A stretch of 64,000 bases of DNA from Streptomyces sclerotialus (GCF_040907265.1 NZ_JBFOHP010000002.1:744001-808000); one strand, 5' to 3'. Shown: positions 8,421 through 16,997, counted from the stretch's first letter. Program-made: numbers and translations. The notes: generated by a model from the letters alone, not told the origin.

Positions 8421-9938
8421 TCAGCTCCGCAGGTGCCCCAGTACGGAACGGACCGCGTGGCGGACGGCGTCTCGCGCCTGCTCGGTGTGGTCGAGCGTCT
8501 CGAACCCGTGGTGGCCGTCCGGTACGTCGATCACCTCGACATCGGCCCCGCACTCCTCGGCGGCGGTCAGGAACGCCTCGACCGTGACCGCGATCTCGGC
8601 GACCTCCAGTCCCACCCGCGTCAGCACGACGGGCAGCCGGCCCGCCGAGCGCACCGCGTCCGCCGGGCGGAACCGGGGCCCGGACAGCCCCCAGCTCGGC
8701 GGCGGCAGCAGGATCGGGTAGGTCGCCGCCACGCACCGCAGCCACGGCGGGGGCGCCGCGAGCCAGTCAGCGGACAGCGGCCCGCCGCCGGAGAAGAACC
8801 ACAGCGCGACGCGGTCCCCGTCGACGCGCGGATCGGCACGTACGAGGGCGACGGCCTCGGCGACGTCCTCGGCGGCCCGTTCGTAGTCGGTGAGGTCGTG
8901 CAGCCGGTGGTCCACCGTCACACCCACCGCTCCGAGCTGCGCCACGTACCGGCCGTAGCCGGTGAACGCCGGCCAGTCCCGTGGCGTCGGCCGCGCTCCG
9001 GCGGGGACCGGGCCGCCGTGGACGAACACCACGGCGGGCCGGGGGCCGTCGGCGTCCGGCAGGTAGAGGTCGACCCGCCCCACCCGCTCACGCGGCCGTT
9101 CCGGCACGTCGAGGAGGAACGCCCGGAGGTGGCCGGGCCGCTCGCCGCCCGGCGCCGACAGCCGGTACCCCTCCCCGGCGGCGGCCCGGAGCAGTACACC
9201 GGTCAGTTCGCCGGGGACGGAGAGCATCGGCCAGTGTCCGGTGTCCAGTTCGAAGAAGGTCACCCGGGGATCGACCAGCGCCAGGAAGCGGGGGTCACCG
9301 AGCCTCAGCACCGTCTCCACCATGCCGATGCTCGACCCGTTGGCGGTGCACAGGACGCCGGTCGTCGGCAGTGCGGCGACCGCCTCCGGCAGCCGGAGCG
9401 GCTGGGTGAGGGTGCGCACGGGCTGCGGTGCGGCGCGTTCGGAGAGGCGGGCCAGCGCGGCCTCGGGGACGCCCGCGACGCTGCCCCAGCGGTGCCACTC
9501 GCCGGGCGGTGGCGGCGGGACCCGCCAGCCGTCCCCGGTCCGCCCGACCGGCCCGGCGTCCTGCGCCAGCCGGTCGCGGACCGCCTGGTCGGGTACCAGC
9601 TTGAGGGCGGGGTCACCGTCCTGGGGCAGGCCCGCGTCGAGGTGGACGATCCGGGCGATCCGTTCCGGGCGGCGGCCGGCGGCGCCCAGTACGGGGTGGA
9701 TGCCGTAGCAGTGGCCGACGAGCACCACCTCGGGGGCTTCCACCTGGTCGATCAGCTCCACCACGTCCTCGATGTGTGTGTCCAGGTCCGTGTTCGGCCC
9801 CGCCAGGTGGCGGCGGTCGCCCATGCCGGTCAGCGTCACCGGATGGACCTCGGCCCCCGACTCCCGCAGCCGGCCGGCCACTTCCTCCCATACCCAGTCG
9901 CCGGTGTGTGCGCCCGACACCAGGATGAATGCCGTCAT
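8421..9938 (-). CDS. two-domain alpha/beta-hydrolase fusion protein
   Basis: 505 aa from the ATG at 9938. Two complete alpha/beta-hydrolase domains lie in tandem. Domain 1 (about 1-245) resembles the salicylate esterase/MEKHLA-like group and has the elbow GHCYG, with Cys77 where Ser is usual, and a catalytic-His region LDTGHWPML. Domain 2 (about 255-505) resembles dienelactone hydrolase/esterase D proteins, with oxyanion HGGP, elbow WFFSGGG and a His in PDGHHGFE. Single-domain relatives run about 240-260 aa, so this is a fusion. A second, single-domain relative of domain 1 sits at 57866-58600 and has Ser in the elbow. The promoter is MerR-type and the MerR gene is divergent. The substrate is unknown. 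Confidence 0.85.
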   Translation of the reverse strand: MTAFILVSGAHTGDWVWEEVAGRLRESGAEVHPVTLTGMGDRRHLAGPNTDLDTHIEDVVELIDQVEAPEVVLVGHCYGIHPVLGAAGRRPERIARIVHLDAGLPQDGDPALKLVPDQAVRDRLAQDAGPVGRTGDGWRVPPPPPGEWHRWGSVAGVPEAALARLSERAAPQPVRTLTQPLRLPEAVAALPTTGVLCTANGSSIGMVETVLRLGDPRFLALVDPRVTFFELDTGHWPMLSVPGELTGVLLRAAAGEGYRLSAPGGERPGHLRAFLLDVPERPRERVGRVDLYLPDADGPRPAVVFVHGGPVPAGARPTPRDWPAFTGYGRYVAQLGAVGVTVDHRLHDLTDYERAAEDVAEAVALVRADPRVDGDRVALWFFSGGGPLSADWLAAPPPWLRCVAATYPILLPPPSWGLSGPRFRPADAVRSAGRLPVVLTRVGLEVAEIAVTVEAFLTAAEECGADVEVIDVPDGHHGFETLDHTEQARDAVRHAVRSVLGHLRS

Positions 9939-10002
9939 GTTGGTCTCCTCGCATACCGTGCGTCCGCGAGACCGCCCCCGTAGGCCGTCCGCGCTCGCGG
10001 GT

Positions 10003-10033
10003 ACCGTAGGAACTCCCCCTGAGGGAGGTTCAA
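10003..10033 (-). promoter_or_regulatory. MerR-type promoter and operator of the hydrolase gene
   Basis: Read on the minus strand: -35 TTGAAC (10033-10028), a 19-bp spacer, and -10 TACGGT (10008-10003). The spacer holds the dyad CTCCC-TCAGG-GGGAG (10027-10013). A 19-bp spacer with a centred dyad is the hallmark of promoters activated by MerR-family unwinding. The predicted start of transcription is near 9996, giving a leader of about 58 nt. The dyad also overlaps the ribosome site of the MerR gene on the other strand, so autoregulation is likely. Confidence 0.72.
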
Positions 10034-10035
10034 CC

Positions 10036-11013
10036 GTGACCGCTGAGTCGTCCGAGTCCTTCGAGGTCCCCGCACGGGCCGTGCCGCCCGGTGCGGCCGA
10101 CGGCATGTGGAGCATCGGCGAGCTGGCGGAGCACGCGGGCGTCACCGTCAAGACCGTCCGCTTCTACTCCGACCGCGGCCTGCTGCCCGAGGCGGCCCGC
10201 AGCGCCGGGGGCCATCGCCGGTACGGCCCCGAGGCGCTCGACCGGCTCCGGCTCATCCGCTCCCTGCGCACCCTCGACCTGCCCGTCCCGGACGTCGGCC
10301 GGGTGCTGGACCGGGAGGACGCGCTGGAGGACGTCATCGCGGGGCAGCTCCGGGAGCTCGGCTCGCGCATGGCCGCCCTGCGCTGGCGCGAGGCCGCCCT
10401 GCACCTGCTGCGGGACTGCGCCCCGGAGGAGCGGGCCGACCGGCTGCGGCTGATCGGCGCGGTGACGGCACCGCCCGACACGGCCGCGCTGGCCCGCTTC
10501 TGGCGGCGCTGGCTGCCCCCGCGGCTCCCGGCCCGGCTGACTTCCGCGATCCTCGAGCACGCGGTGCCACAGCCCCCGGCGGACCCGACGCCGGACCAGG
10601 TACTGGCCTTCGCCCGGCTGCACGCCTTCGTGTCCGGTCCCTGCCCCCGCACCGGCACCGCGCACTGGCAGCCCGCGGCGCACCGCCCCGACGAGGGCTA
10701 CCGCCCGGCCGTCCTCTACGAAGGGCTCATCGAGGCGTACGGGCTGGCCGCCGCCGACATCCGGGGGCAGCGGGCGCCCTACGAGGGCGAGGCGCTGGAC
10801 TGCTTCGTCGACGCCTACGCCCGCTCTTGCGGCACACGGGACACGCCGGCCTTCCGCCGCGTACTCAGCGGACAGCTCGCCGCCGATCCCCGTATCGACC
10901 ACTACTGGCAGCTCGTGGCGGAGCTGACCGGCCCGGCCGCGCCGACTCCGGGCGCCACCCATGACTGGCTCCACGCCGCGCTGGACGCCAGGAGCACCCG
11001 GCCGGCCGCCTGA
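10036..11013 (+). CDS. MerR-family transcriptional regulator
   Basis: 325 aa from the GTG at 10036, which follows GGGAGG with good spacing; longer upstream starts would run through the divergent promoter. Residues about 24-92 are a canonical MerR winged helix (WSIGELAEHAGVTVKTVRFY, GLLPEAARSAGGHRRYG) followed by the dimerising coiled coil. The long C-terminal part (about 130-325) is larger than in small metal-sensing MerR proteins and is probably a ligand-binding domain of helical type. It should activate the divergent hydrolase gene through the 19-bp-spacer promoter. Confidence 0.88.
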   Translation: MTAESSESFEVPARAVPPGAADGMWSIGELAEHAGVTVKTVRFYSDRGLLPEAARSAGGHRRYGPEALDRLRLIRSLRTLDLPVPDVGRVLDREDALEDVIAGQLRELGSRMAALRWREAALHLLRDCAPEERADRLRLIGAVTAPPDTAALARFWRRWLPPRLPARLTSAILEHAVPQPPADPTPDQVLAFARLHAFVSGPCPRTGTAHWQPAAHRPDEGYRPAVLYEGLIEAYGLAAADIRGQRAPYEGEALDCFVDAYARSCGTRDTPAFRRVLSGQLAADPRIDHYWQLVAELTGPAAPTPGATHDWLHAALDARSTRPAA

Positions 11014-11135
11014 CCGGCAGGGACCATGCGGTGGCCGGCGGTGCCTCAGGAGCGGCGGCCCCCCTGCGTCAAGGAACTCGCCCACGCCGAAGGGCAGCCC
11101 GCACCTGTGCCTGGGCAGCCTGCCGGCCCGGGCCG

Positions 11136-11534
11136 CTAGCGCGTGGCCACGGGCGGCCAGGTGGGGCGGTACGCCTCGGGGAGGGCGGCGAGGGCCTTGC
11201 TGACCGTGGCGTGGAGGGGGAAGAGCTGGTCGCTGCCGGTGTGGGCGAGCAGGTCGGAGAGGCGGCGGCCGGCGCAGGCGAGCAGCAGGGTGCCCTCCCG
11301 GCGGCGCAGGAGCCAGTGCAGCGCGAGCAGGCAGTTCAGCCCGCGGGAGTCACAGAACGTGAGCGCTGCCACGTCCAGGACGAGGTAGCGGTAGCCGTCG
11401 GCGAGCACGGCCCCGGTGCTGGACAGGAACGCCGCCTCGGAGGCATGGTCGAGTTCTCCGCTGACGCGCAGCACGGCGCATGCATCGGAGTCGGTGAGAA
11501 CAGTGACGGCCAGCCGTCCTGTACCCGTGGACAT
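11136..11534 (-). CDS. STAS-domain anti-sigma factor antagonist
   Basis: 132 aa from the ATG at 11534, chosen because GGAGGT precedes it closely; an in-frame start 30 bp upstream lacks this. The single STAS domain has the phosphorylation motif CDSRGLN with Ser63 as the site normally phosphorylated by a serine-kinase anti-sigma factor. The unphosphorylated form would bind that kinase and free a SigB/SigF-like sigma factor. No kinase or sigma gene is adjacent, so its partner is unlinked. SpoIIE-type phosphatases elsewhere in the window are possible upstream partners, but that is inference. Confidence 0.87.
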   Translation of the reverse strand: MSTGTGRLAVTVLTDSDACAVLRVSGELDHASEAAFLSSTGAVLADGYRYLVLDVAALTFCDSRGLNCLLALHWLLRRREGTLLLACAGRRLSDLLAHTGSDQLFPLHATVSKALAALPEAYRPTWPPVATR

Positions 11535-11760
11535 CGCACCTCCGGTCACCTGTCGCACGGACACCCCACGGGTTGGTTACCAGACGGTAGCCGCGCTCGT
11601 CGGCCCCGGGCCGTGAATTACAGGCAGTGAACTACGGGCATGTGATACAAGCCGAGTGTCGCACACGGACGGATACATGTCGGAAATGTCGTTGACCCCG
11701 GTACCGTCGACAACGGGCCCGCCCGACACCCGGACGGGTGGCGAAGCGGTGAGGGGTGAC

Positions 11761-12069
11761 ATGATGAACGACGCACTGTGGGTCGTCGTGGTGGTGGCCG
11801 GAGTCCTGCTCCTGCTGACCCTGGCGGTGGCCGTCGTGCTCCTCGTGAAGACCGTGGCCACCCGCCGCCGCCTGAAGGCCGCCGGCCTGCCGATGAACGA
11901 GTTCGCGTTCTGGGGCGCGCTCCTCTACCTGCTCTCCCCCGTCGACCTTCTCCCGGACCCGGTGTACCTCGACGACATCGGCGTCCTCCTGCTCGCGCTG
12001 CGCTCACTGCGCACCGCGGCCCCCGCCGGCCTCCGGAAATCGCCCACCGACCCGGAACTCCGGGGGTGA
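11761..12069 (+). CDS. YkvA/DUF1232-family small membrane protein
   Basis: 102 aa from the ATG at 11761 (AGGGGTGAC upstream). One N-terminal membrane helix (WVVVVVAGVLLLLTLAVAVVLLV) is followed by a basic TRRRLK stretch and the DUF1232 signature YLLSPVDLLPDPVYLDDIG. Family members are small membrane proteins of unknown function found widely in actinomycetes. It is divergent from the STAS gene. Confidence 0.78.
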   Translation: MMNDALWVVVVVAGVLLLLTLAVAVVLLVKTVATRRRLKAAGLPMNEFAFWGALLYLLSPVDLLPDPVYLDDIGVLLLALRSLRTAAPAGLRKSPTDPELRG

Positions 12070-12311
12070 TTCGGCCGACCTCCGCCTCGTACCCCGGGGC
12101 CCGCCGGTCCCCTGCCGCTCCTCCCACCCCGTCGGCGGCTCACGGCGGCCCGCCCTGCCACAGCGGTCGCCTGCGGCGGGCGGGCTACTGGCCGACAGCG
12201 CTCCCGTACGGACGGCCGGCGGCCGCCCGGCGTTCCGGTGCCCGGCGCCCGGGTACGCGTGCGCCGCACCCGGCACCCGCCGGGCGACCCACGTGAGAAG
12301 GCAGGCGCATC

Positions 12312-12617
12312 ATGACCGCAGCCTCATCCCCCGGGTACTCGGAATCCGGCATGCCGCGAAGTACCTACACCGCGGCGCGGCCGAGCAGTACCGAGACCAA
12401 ACCGTCCTTCAAGACCACCGAGTTCTTCGTCTACGTGGCCGCCGTGGTGGCCGTTCTCATCGCCTCCGCCGTGGTGGGCAGCGGCGCCGGCGTCGTGGAC
12501 CGCTTCCCCGCCGACCAGGCATGGCTGTACGTCACCCTGCTCAGCATCGGCTACCTGCTCAGCCGGGGCCTGGCGAAGAGCGGCAGCCGCGAACCCACCG
12601 ACCGGGCAGGCGGCTGA
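12312..12617 (+). CDS. small membrane protein of unknown function
   Basis: 101 aa. A polar Ser/Thr-rich N-terminus (about 1-37) precedes two predicted membrane helices (about 38-60 and 70-86) and a short basic tail. The ATG at 12312 is preceded by GAGAAGGCAGG. I do not recognise a characterised family. Its only neighbours are the YkvA-like gene upstream and the convergent carbonic anhydrase. Confidence 0.65.
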   Translation: MTAASSPGYSESGMPRSTYTAARPSSTETKPSFKTTEFFVYVAAVVAVLIASAVVGSGAGVVDRFPADQAWLYVTLLSIGYLLSRGLAKSGSREPTDRAGG

Positions 12618-12668
12618 CGCAGGGACGATGTCCCGCAGGGCGGTCGCGCGGGGAGCGTGACCGGGCGA

Positions 12669-12710
12669 CGGGCGGAGCCCCGGGACAGCACCGGCCCGGG
12701 GCTCCGCCCG
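12669..12710. terminator. strong bidirectional terminator-like hairpin
   Basis: A perfect 16-bp stem: left arm 12669-12684 (core GGAGCCCCGGG) and right arm 12695-12710 (core CCCGGGGCTCC), with a 10-nt loop. It lies between the convergent small membrane protein and carbonic anhydrase genes. Confidence 0.8.
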
Positions 12711-12717
12711 CCTGGTC

Positions 12718-13317
12718 TCAGACCGGCAGGAAGGTGTCGGTGGCCGCGTCGTGCGCCGTCACCAGGCCGGTGTGCACCTCGTAGAACCAGCCGTGCAGCG
12801 TCACCTCGCCGGCGTCCAGCCGCTCACGGACACAGGGGTACGCGCGCAGCCGCTCGACCTGCTCGCACACATGGCGCTGGACGGCGCCGGCGACCGCGGG
12901 GGTGTCGTCCTTCGGCAGCTCGGAGGAGAACTCCTGGGCGAGCCAGTCCCGTACGGCGGGCGCGTCGTTCAGGTCCTCGGCACGCGCCCGCGCGCCCACC
13001 GCACCGCAGTGGGAGTGGCCGCACACCACGATGTCGGACACCTTCAGCACCCGCATCGCGTACTCGATGGTCGCCGCCTCCGAGCAGGCCATTCCCTCGT
13101 GGAAAGCGGGGACGGCGTTGCCTGCGGTGCGCAGTTCGAAGAGCTCGCCGGGCCGGGCTCCGGTGAACAGGGACGGCACGACCCTGGAGTCGGAGCAGGT
13201 GATGAACAGGGCGAGCGGCGACTGGCCTTCGGCGAGGCGGCTGAAGATCTCCCGTTCCTCAGGTCGTTCGGCGATACGGGCGTTGAAGTTGCGGGCCTGC
13301 TGGATGAAGGACTCCAC
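12718..13317 (-). CDS. beta-class carbonic anhydrase
   Basis: 199 aa. Zinc ligands Cys41 (ITCSDSR), His101 and Cys104 (GHSHCG), with the catalytic dyad Asp43-Arg45, identify a beta-carbonic anhydrase that interconverts CO2 and bicarbonate in the cytoplasm. Length and motif spacing are normal. The gene is monocistronic and shares a terminator hairpin with the convergent upstream gene. Confidence 0.93.
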   Translation of the reverse strand: MESFIQQARNFNARIAERPEEREIFSRLAEGQSPLALFITCSDSRVVPSLFTGARPGELFELRTAGNAVPAFHEGMACSEAATIEYAMRVLKVSDIVVCGHSHCGAVGARARAEDLNDAPAVRDWLAQEFSSELPKDDTPAVAGAVQRHVCEQVERLRAYPCVRERLDAGEVTLHGWFYEVHTGLVTAHDAATDTFLPV

Positions 13318-13473
13318 GGGAGATGTCTCCTGTTGGTGAGGGTGCCACTGAGGGATGTGGCGGGAGCGGATTGCACGGGCAGTGGTCGTCGATGCGGTGT
13401 CCGTGCCGGCCGGCAGCGGTACCGCGGGGTGGTGCGGCGCGTGCGGGCGGCGGCCTCGGCGCGCGGATGGGGA

Positions 13474-14901
13474 TCATGCAGCGGTCTCTCCGGATTCGCT
13501 GCGGGAGGCGTGCGGGGCGGCACGGCGCCGGGCACCGGTCGCGGCACCGGACCGCCGCGCGGTCAGTGCCGTCACGGGAACGATCGCCAGCGCCAGCACC
13601 CCGCCCGCGAGGGCCAGTACCGGGAAGCCGCCCGCCATCACGACCAGGCCCGAGGACATGCCGCCGGTGGCCCCGGCGATGGCGAGGCCCACGTCCAGCA
13701 GCCCTTGCGTACGGGCCCGGGTGGCAGCCGGCAGCGCGTCGGTGACCAGGGCGGTACCGCTGATCAGGCCGAAGTTCCAGCCGATGCCGAGCAGCACGAG
13801 GGCGGTGGCGAGGGCCGGCACGGAGTGGACCGGCGCCAGGGCGGCGACGGCGCCGGCGGCGAACAGCGTCACCCCGGACGCGGCGGCGACCGCCGGCCGG
13901 CCGACGCGGTCCACGAGCAGCCCGGTCAGCGGGGAGGGCAGGAACATCGCCCCGACATGGAGGGCGATGACCAGCCCGGCGTCGCCGGTGCTGTGGCCGT
14001 GCGCGAGCATGTGGACCGGCGTCATGGTCATGATCGCGATCATGGCGAGCTGGCCGAGCACCATGACGGACGTACCGGTGAGGAGAGCGCGCCGGTCGGG
14101 GCGGGCGTCACGCGCGCCGGCCGCCTCGGCACCGCCGGCCTCCGCCGTGCTCCGTGCCTCCTCGGCCTCGGACCGGCTCCGCGCCCCGGCTCCGGACCCG
14201 GCTTCCGCCTCCGCCTCGGCCAGGGTGCGCGCCAGGCGGAGGGGGTCGGGGCGCAGCAGGGCGGCCAGCAGGAGCGCGGCCGCCGTGAAGGCGAGGGCGG
14301 CCAGCCCGAACGGGCCCGCCAGCCGGGGGATGCCCCAGGCGTGCGCGGCCTCGCCCGTGACGCTCACGAGCAGCGGTCCGGCCACCGCGCCGAGCGTGGT
14401 GGCCATCAGTACCGTGCTCACGGCGCGGCCGCGCCGCTCGGGCGCCGCCAGGTCCGCGCCCGCGTACCGGGCCATCAGGTTCGTCGCCGTGCCCGCCCCG
14501 TAGACCGTGAGCGAGACGAAGAGCAGTGGTGCGCTGCCGGTCGCGGCGGCCAGGACCACGCCGAGGCTGCCGAGCGCGCCGCCGGCGTAGCCCAGTGCGA
14601 GGCCGGGGCGCCGGCCCCACCGCTGGGACAGCCGCCCGATGCCCACGGCGCCCAGCGCCGAGCCGGCGGTGAACAGGGCGCTGGGCAGGCCGGCCAGGCC
14701 CGTGGTCCCGAGCATGTCCTCGGCGAGCAGCGCGCCGACGGTGATGCCCGCCGCCAGCCCCGCACCGCTGAGCACCTGGGAGACCACGAGGACGGTCAGT
14801 ACGCGTCGCTGTGCGGCGGCGACGGACGTCGCGGGGACGGCCGTGGCCGCGGGGAGCCGCGGGCCCTGGGCGGCGGGCACCGCCGGGGTCCGTCCGGTCA
14901 C
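13474..14901 (-). CDS. MFS transporter, candidate exporter of the GCIS peptide operon
   Basis: 475 aa from the GTG at 14901, whose GTGA overlaps the stop of the upstream gene. About twelve hydrophobic segments are visible in two halves, split by an Arg/Ala/Glu-rich cytoplasmic loop (about residues 215-260). It looks like a drug/peptide-efflux MFS protein. It is the last gene of a four-gene minus-strand set (peptide, adenylating enzyme, small protein, MFS) linked by 4-bp overlaps, so export of the operon product or self-protection is the natural guess. Substrate specificity cannot be read directly. Confidence 0.82.
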   Translation of the reverse strand: MTGRTPAVPAAQGPRLPAATAVPATSVAAAQRRVLTVLVVSQVLSGAGLAAGITVGALLAEDMLGTTGLAGLPSALFTAGSALGAVGIGRLSQRWGRRPGLALGYAGGALGSLGVVLAAATGSAPLLFVSLTVYGAGTATNLMARYAGADLAAPERRGRAVSTVLMATTLGAVAGPLLVSVTGEAAHAWGIPRLAGPFGLAALAFTAAALLLAALLRPDPLRLARTLAEAEAEAGSGAGARSRSEAEEARSTAEAGGAEAAGARDARPDRRALLTGTSVMVLGQLAMIAIMTMTPVHMLAHGHSTGDAGLVIALHVGAMFLPSPLTGLLVDRVGRPAVAAASGVTLFAAGAVAALAPVHSVPALATALVLLGIGWNFGLISGTALVTDALPAATRARTQGLLDVGLAIAGATGGMSSGLVVMAGGFPVLALAGGVLALAIVPVTALTARRSGAATGARRRAAPHASRSESGETAA

Positions 14902-15416
14902 GCGCCGTCCCCTCGCACGGGCTCCAGCGCGGAGATCTCCGCCAGCGGCATGCCCAGCTGGTCGTGGAGGAACCGGACGATGGTCCAGTGCGGCAGCGCG
15001 CCCTCGTCGAAGGGGCCGAACTCCTTGCAGTACAGCGGTATCCAGCGCAGCGCCTCTTCGATCGCCTGCTCGCGTCCGGGCTCCTGCTGGTACTCCTCGT
15101 ACCCGATGCTGCGGTGCTCGATGAAGAACTTCCCCGGCAGGCGCTCCTCGCACAGGAAGCGGTACTCGCGCGTCTGCAGGATGAGGTAGTGCCAGAACTC
15201 GTCGATCTCCTGCTCGACGGGGAGGAAGAGCCCGCTGAGCTGCTCGGGGTACTTGGAGATCAGGTAGAGGTAGCGCAGGCATTCCAGCGCCTGCCGCTCG
15301 GTGTACTCGCGGGGCGCTTCGCTGCCGGCCGCGAAGTGCCCGACCAGCTCCGCGTGGAGTGCGGGGCCGAGCAGCGTCGTGAGGTCGTCCGCCGTCACGA
15401 ACGTCTTCGTGGTCAT
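14898..15416 (-). CDS. uncharacterised protein with DEFWHxxIL motif, candidate RiPP-modifying partner
   Basis: 172 aa. The central block IDEFWHYLILQTREYRFLC (residues 71-89) with downstream LPGKFFIEH has conserved Trp75, His76, Cys89 and Cys130. This D-x-x-W-H-x-x-I-L-x-T-x-x-Y-x-x-x-C pattern resembles proteins often annotated as glycine-rich-domain-like or DUF1399-like, whose biochemistry is unknown. It has no signal peptide or membrane helix. ATGA overlaps on both sides tie it to the adenylating enzyme upstream and the MFS gene downstream, so the three are translated as a unit. A metal-binding or enzymatic role is possible but unproven. Confidence 0.7.
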   Translation of the reverse strand: MTTKTFVTADDLTTLLGPALHAELVGHFAAGSEAPREYTERQALECLRYLYLISKYPEQLSGLFLPVEQEIDEFWHYLILQTREYRFLCEERLPGKFFIEHRSIGYEEYQQEPGREQAIEEALRWIPLYCKEFGPFDEGALPHWTIVRFLHDQLGMPLAEISALEPVRGDGA

Positions 15417-16678
15417 GGTCCCTCTCCCTTTCCGTCCCGGTCGAGCCAGGCGTACTTACCCGACTTTCCGATGGCGATGTGTGCGCGGTGGTCGAGTACG
15501 CAGCGGCGGCCTGTCAGTTCGCGCACGCCCCGTCCCAGGGCGGCCACCTGTGCTGATGCGAGGGGCTTGCCGTCGAAGGTGGTGTAGGCGAGCACGGCCT
15601 CGGCGGGGCTGAGGACCCGCAGCTGGGGGACGAAGACGCGGGGCGAGACGGAACCGACGAGGGCGTCCAGGTCGCCTTGCGCCACCGGCCCGGCGGGGGA
15701 ATCCAGCAGTTCCTTCTCCCGGCCGCAGAACTGCGTGATGCGCGCCGGGTCGGGAGTGCCGTCGGCCGTGCGGACGCAGTCGCCGGAGCGGTAGCGGACC
15801 AGCGGCATGTGCGGGTTGCGGACGCTGGTGACGATGAGGTGGAAGAGCCCGCTGCCCTCGGTGACCGGCGCGAGTTCGACGCTCATGTCGTCGAGGAAGG
15901 GGTGGTAGCGGCCGCGGCGGTCGCTGTAGAAGAGGTAGCCCAGTTCCGTGCTGCCGAACAGGTCGATGATCGGGCACGCGAAGTGCTGCTGGAGATACCG
16001 CCGCACGTTGACCGGGGTGTACTCGTAGGCGTGGATGATGCTCGCCGGCGGCGAGAAGGCGTCCCACAGCCCCCAGGTGCCGATCTTCTGGAGCAGGTGC
16101 GCCAGGTGGTAGCTGGAGCAGTCCAGGTGGTACCACCCGCGCGGATGCGCCTGCCGGGCCTCTGCCATCTCGGCGAGCATCCGCTCGACGTCGGCGCGCT
16201 CCCAGAGCGCGGGGTCGAGGCGGGTGTTGAGGTAGAAGGTGCGGGCGTCGAGGCGGCGGTCCTCGGGTCGCGGGTCGGGCCGCGGCTCCTCGCCGCGCTT
16301 CTTGGCGTTCACCCTGGCCACGTGCTCCGTGGCGAGCACCGTCGTGAGCGAGACGCGCCGGCAGCCCGCCTCCCAGGTCTCCTTGATGTCCGGGTGCTCG
16401 CTCCACAGCCGGTAGTAGGACTTGAGGAGGAAGTACGGGGGCCGGATGATCTGCATCCGGGCGTGGTTGGTGCCCGTGGAGAGCACGAATTCCGCCTCGC
16501 CGGCTTCGAGGGCGGCCGCGAGCGCGGGCGTCATCCAGTTGTCCGGGAAGCCGCGCGCGATCTCGGCCTTCTCCAGTACGGGGAAGTGGCCGCGCGCCAG
16601 CGCGTCACGGTAGATGGGGATGTCCTTGACGCGCGCGATGACCTCGGCCGTCGGCTGACCGTCCGGGGAAACCTTCAA
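15413..16678 (-). CDS. LuxE/EhpF/PaaK-like adenylate-forming enzyme in peptide operon
   Basis: 421 aa from a TTG at 16678, which has GAGG five bases upstream; a GTG at 16711 is an alternative but lies at the base of a stable hairpin and lacks a ribosome site. ANL-superfamily marks are present: an STGT phosphate-binding loop at 67-70, DLFGSTELGYLFYSD (239-253) as the adenine/Thr-Glu motif, and LVRYRSGD (293-300) with the ribose-binding Asp. The C-terminus ends in IAIGKSGKYAW with a candidate catalytic Lys. The closest families I can name are acyl-protein synthetase LuxE, phenazine-tailoring EhpF and phenylacetate-CoA ligase. It should activate a carboxylate as an acyl-AMP. Whether that is a small acid or a peptide carboxylate is unknown. 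Confidence 0.75.
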   Translation of the reverse strand: MKVSPDGQPTAEVIARVKDIPIYRDALARGHFPVLEKAEIARGFPDNWMTPALAAALEAGEAEFVLSTGTNHARMQIIRPPYFLLKSYYRLWSEHPDIKETWEAGCRRVSLTTVLATEHVARVNAKKRGEEPRPDPRPEDRRLDARTFYLNTRLDPALWERADVERMLAEMAEARQAHPRGWYHLDCSSYHLAHLLQKIGTWGLWDAFSPPASIIHAYEYTPVNVRRYLQQHFACPIIDLFGSTELGYLFYSDRRGRYHPFLDDMSVELAPVTEGSGLFHLIVTSVRNPHMPLVRYRSGDCVRTADGTPDPARITQFCGREKELLDSPAGPVAQGDLDALVGSVSPRVFVPQLRVLSPAEAVLAYTTFDGKPLASAQVAALGRGVRELTGRRCVLDHRAHIAIGKSGKYAWLDRDGKGEGP

Positions 16679-16710
16679 GGGAACCTCAACAGTGCTCGTG
16701 GGCCGGCTCA

Positions 16711-16755
16711 CGGGGCCGGCCGGCAGCGGGGGTGCGCCGCTGCGGACCGGCCCCG
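16711..16755 (-). terminator. hairpin between peptide gene and biosynthetic genes (read-through attenuator candidate)
   Basis: Outer arms CCGGCCCCG (16747-16755) and CGGGGCCGG (16711-16719) are fully complementary, and inner arms CCGCTG (16737-16742) and CAGCGG (16724-16729) also pair. The hairpin sits just after the peptide stop codon and before the adenylating enzyme. This position would let the peptide be made in excess over its enzymes, as is common in RiPP operons. Confidence 0.5.
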
Positions 16756-16775
16756 GAGCACCGGGCGGCGACGGG

Positions 16776-16928
16776 TCAGGAGATACAGCCGGTCTTCGTC
16801 GCGCTGATGCAGCCGGACTTCGGGGACGCGCTGATGCAGCCGTCCTTGTCCGCCTTCTGCGCCGAGTTGGCGGCGACCCAGCCCTGCCAGACGTCGTCCT
16901 GGGCCATCTTCTTGATGAGCTGTTCCAT
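16776..16928 (-). CDS. putative RiPP precursor peptide with three GCIS repeats
   Basis: 50 aa from the ATG at 16928, preceded by GGAGG with six-base spacing. Residues 1-28 form a charged, helical-looking leader (MEQLIKKMAQDDVWQGW, then a linker ending KADK). The C-terminus carries three Gly-Cys-Ile-Ser units at residues 30-33, 39-42 and 47-50, separated by ASPKS and ATKT, and ends exactly on GCIS. Cys31/40/48 and Ser33/42/50 recur in register. The underlying DNA repeats the 15-mer GGCTGCATCAGCGCG. There is no signal peptide. It is the first gene of an operon with an adenylating enzyme and MFS exporter. No known RiPP class is recognised from the core; the precursor assignment is inferred from architecture. 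Confidence 0.72.
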   Translation of the reverse strand: MEQLIKKMAQDDVWQGWVAANSAQKADKDGCISASPKSGCISATKTGCIS

Positions 16929-16997
16929 GCAAGCCTCCGAGAGGTGGAGAGTGAGCTGGACATGCGGCGCTGACGTGCGCTTTTGCCGCACCGCTTG

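Noticed and set aside
4810..8721. 1303-aa plus-strand ORF
   Set aside because: It spans two minus-strand genes and their intergenic gap and has no recognisable domain; long open antisense frames are expected at this GC content.
15677..16807. plus-strand ORF opposite the adenylating enzyme
   Set aside because: Antisense shadow; the minus strand carries the ANL motifs.
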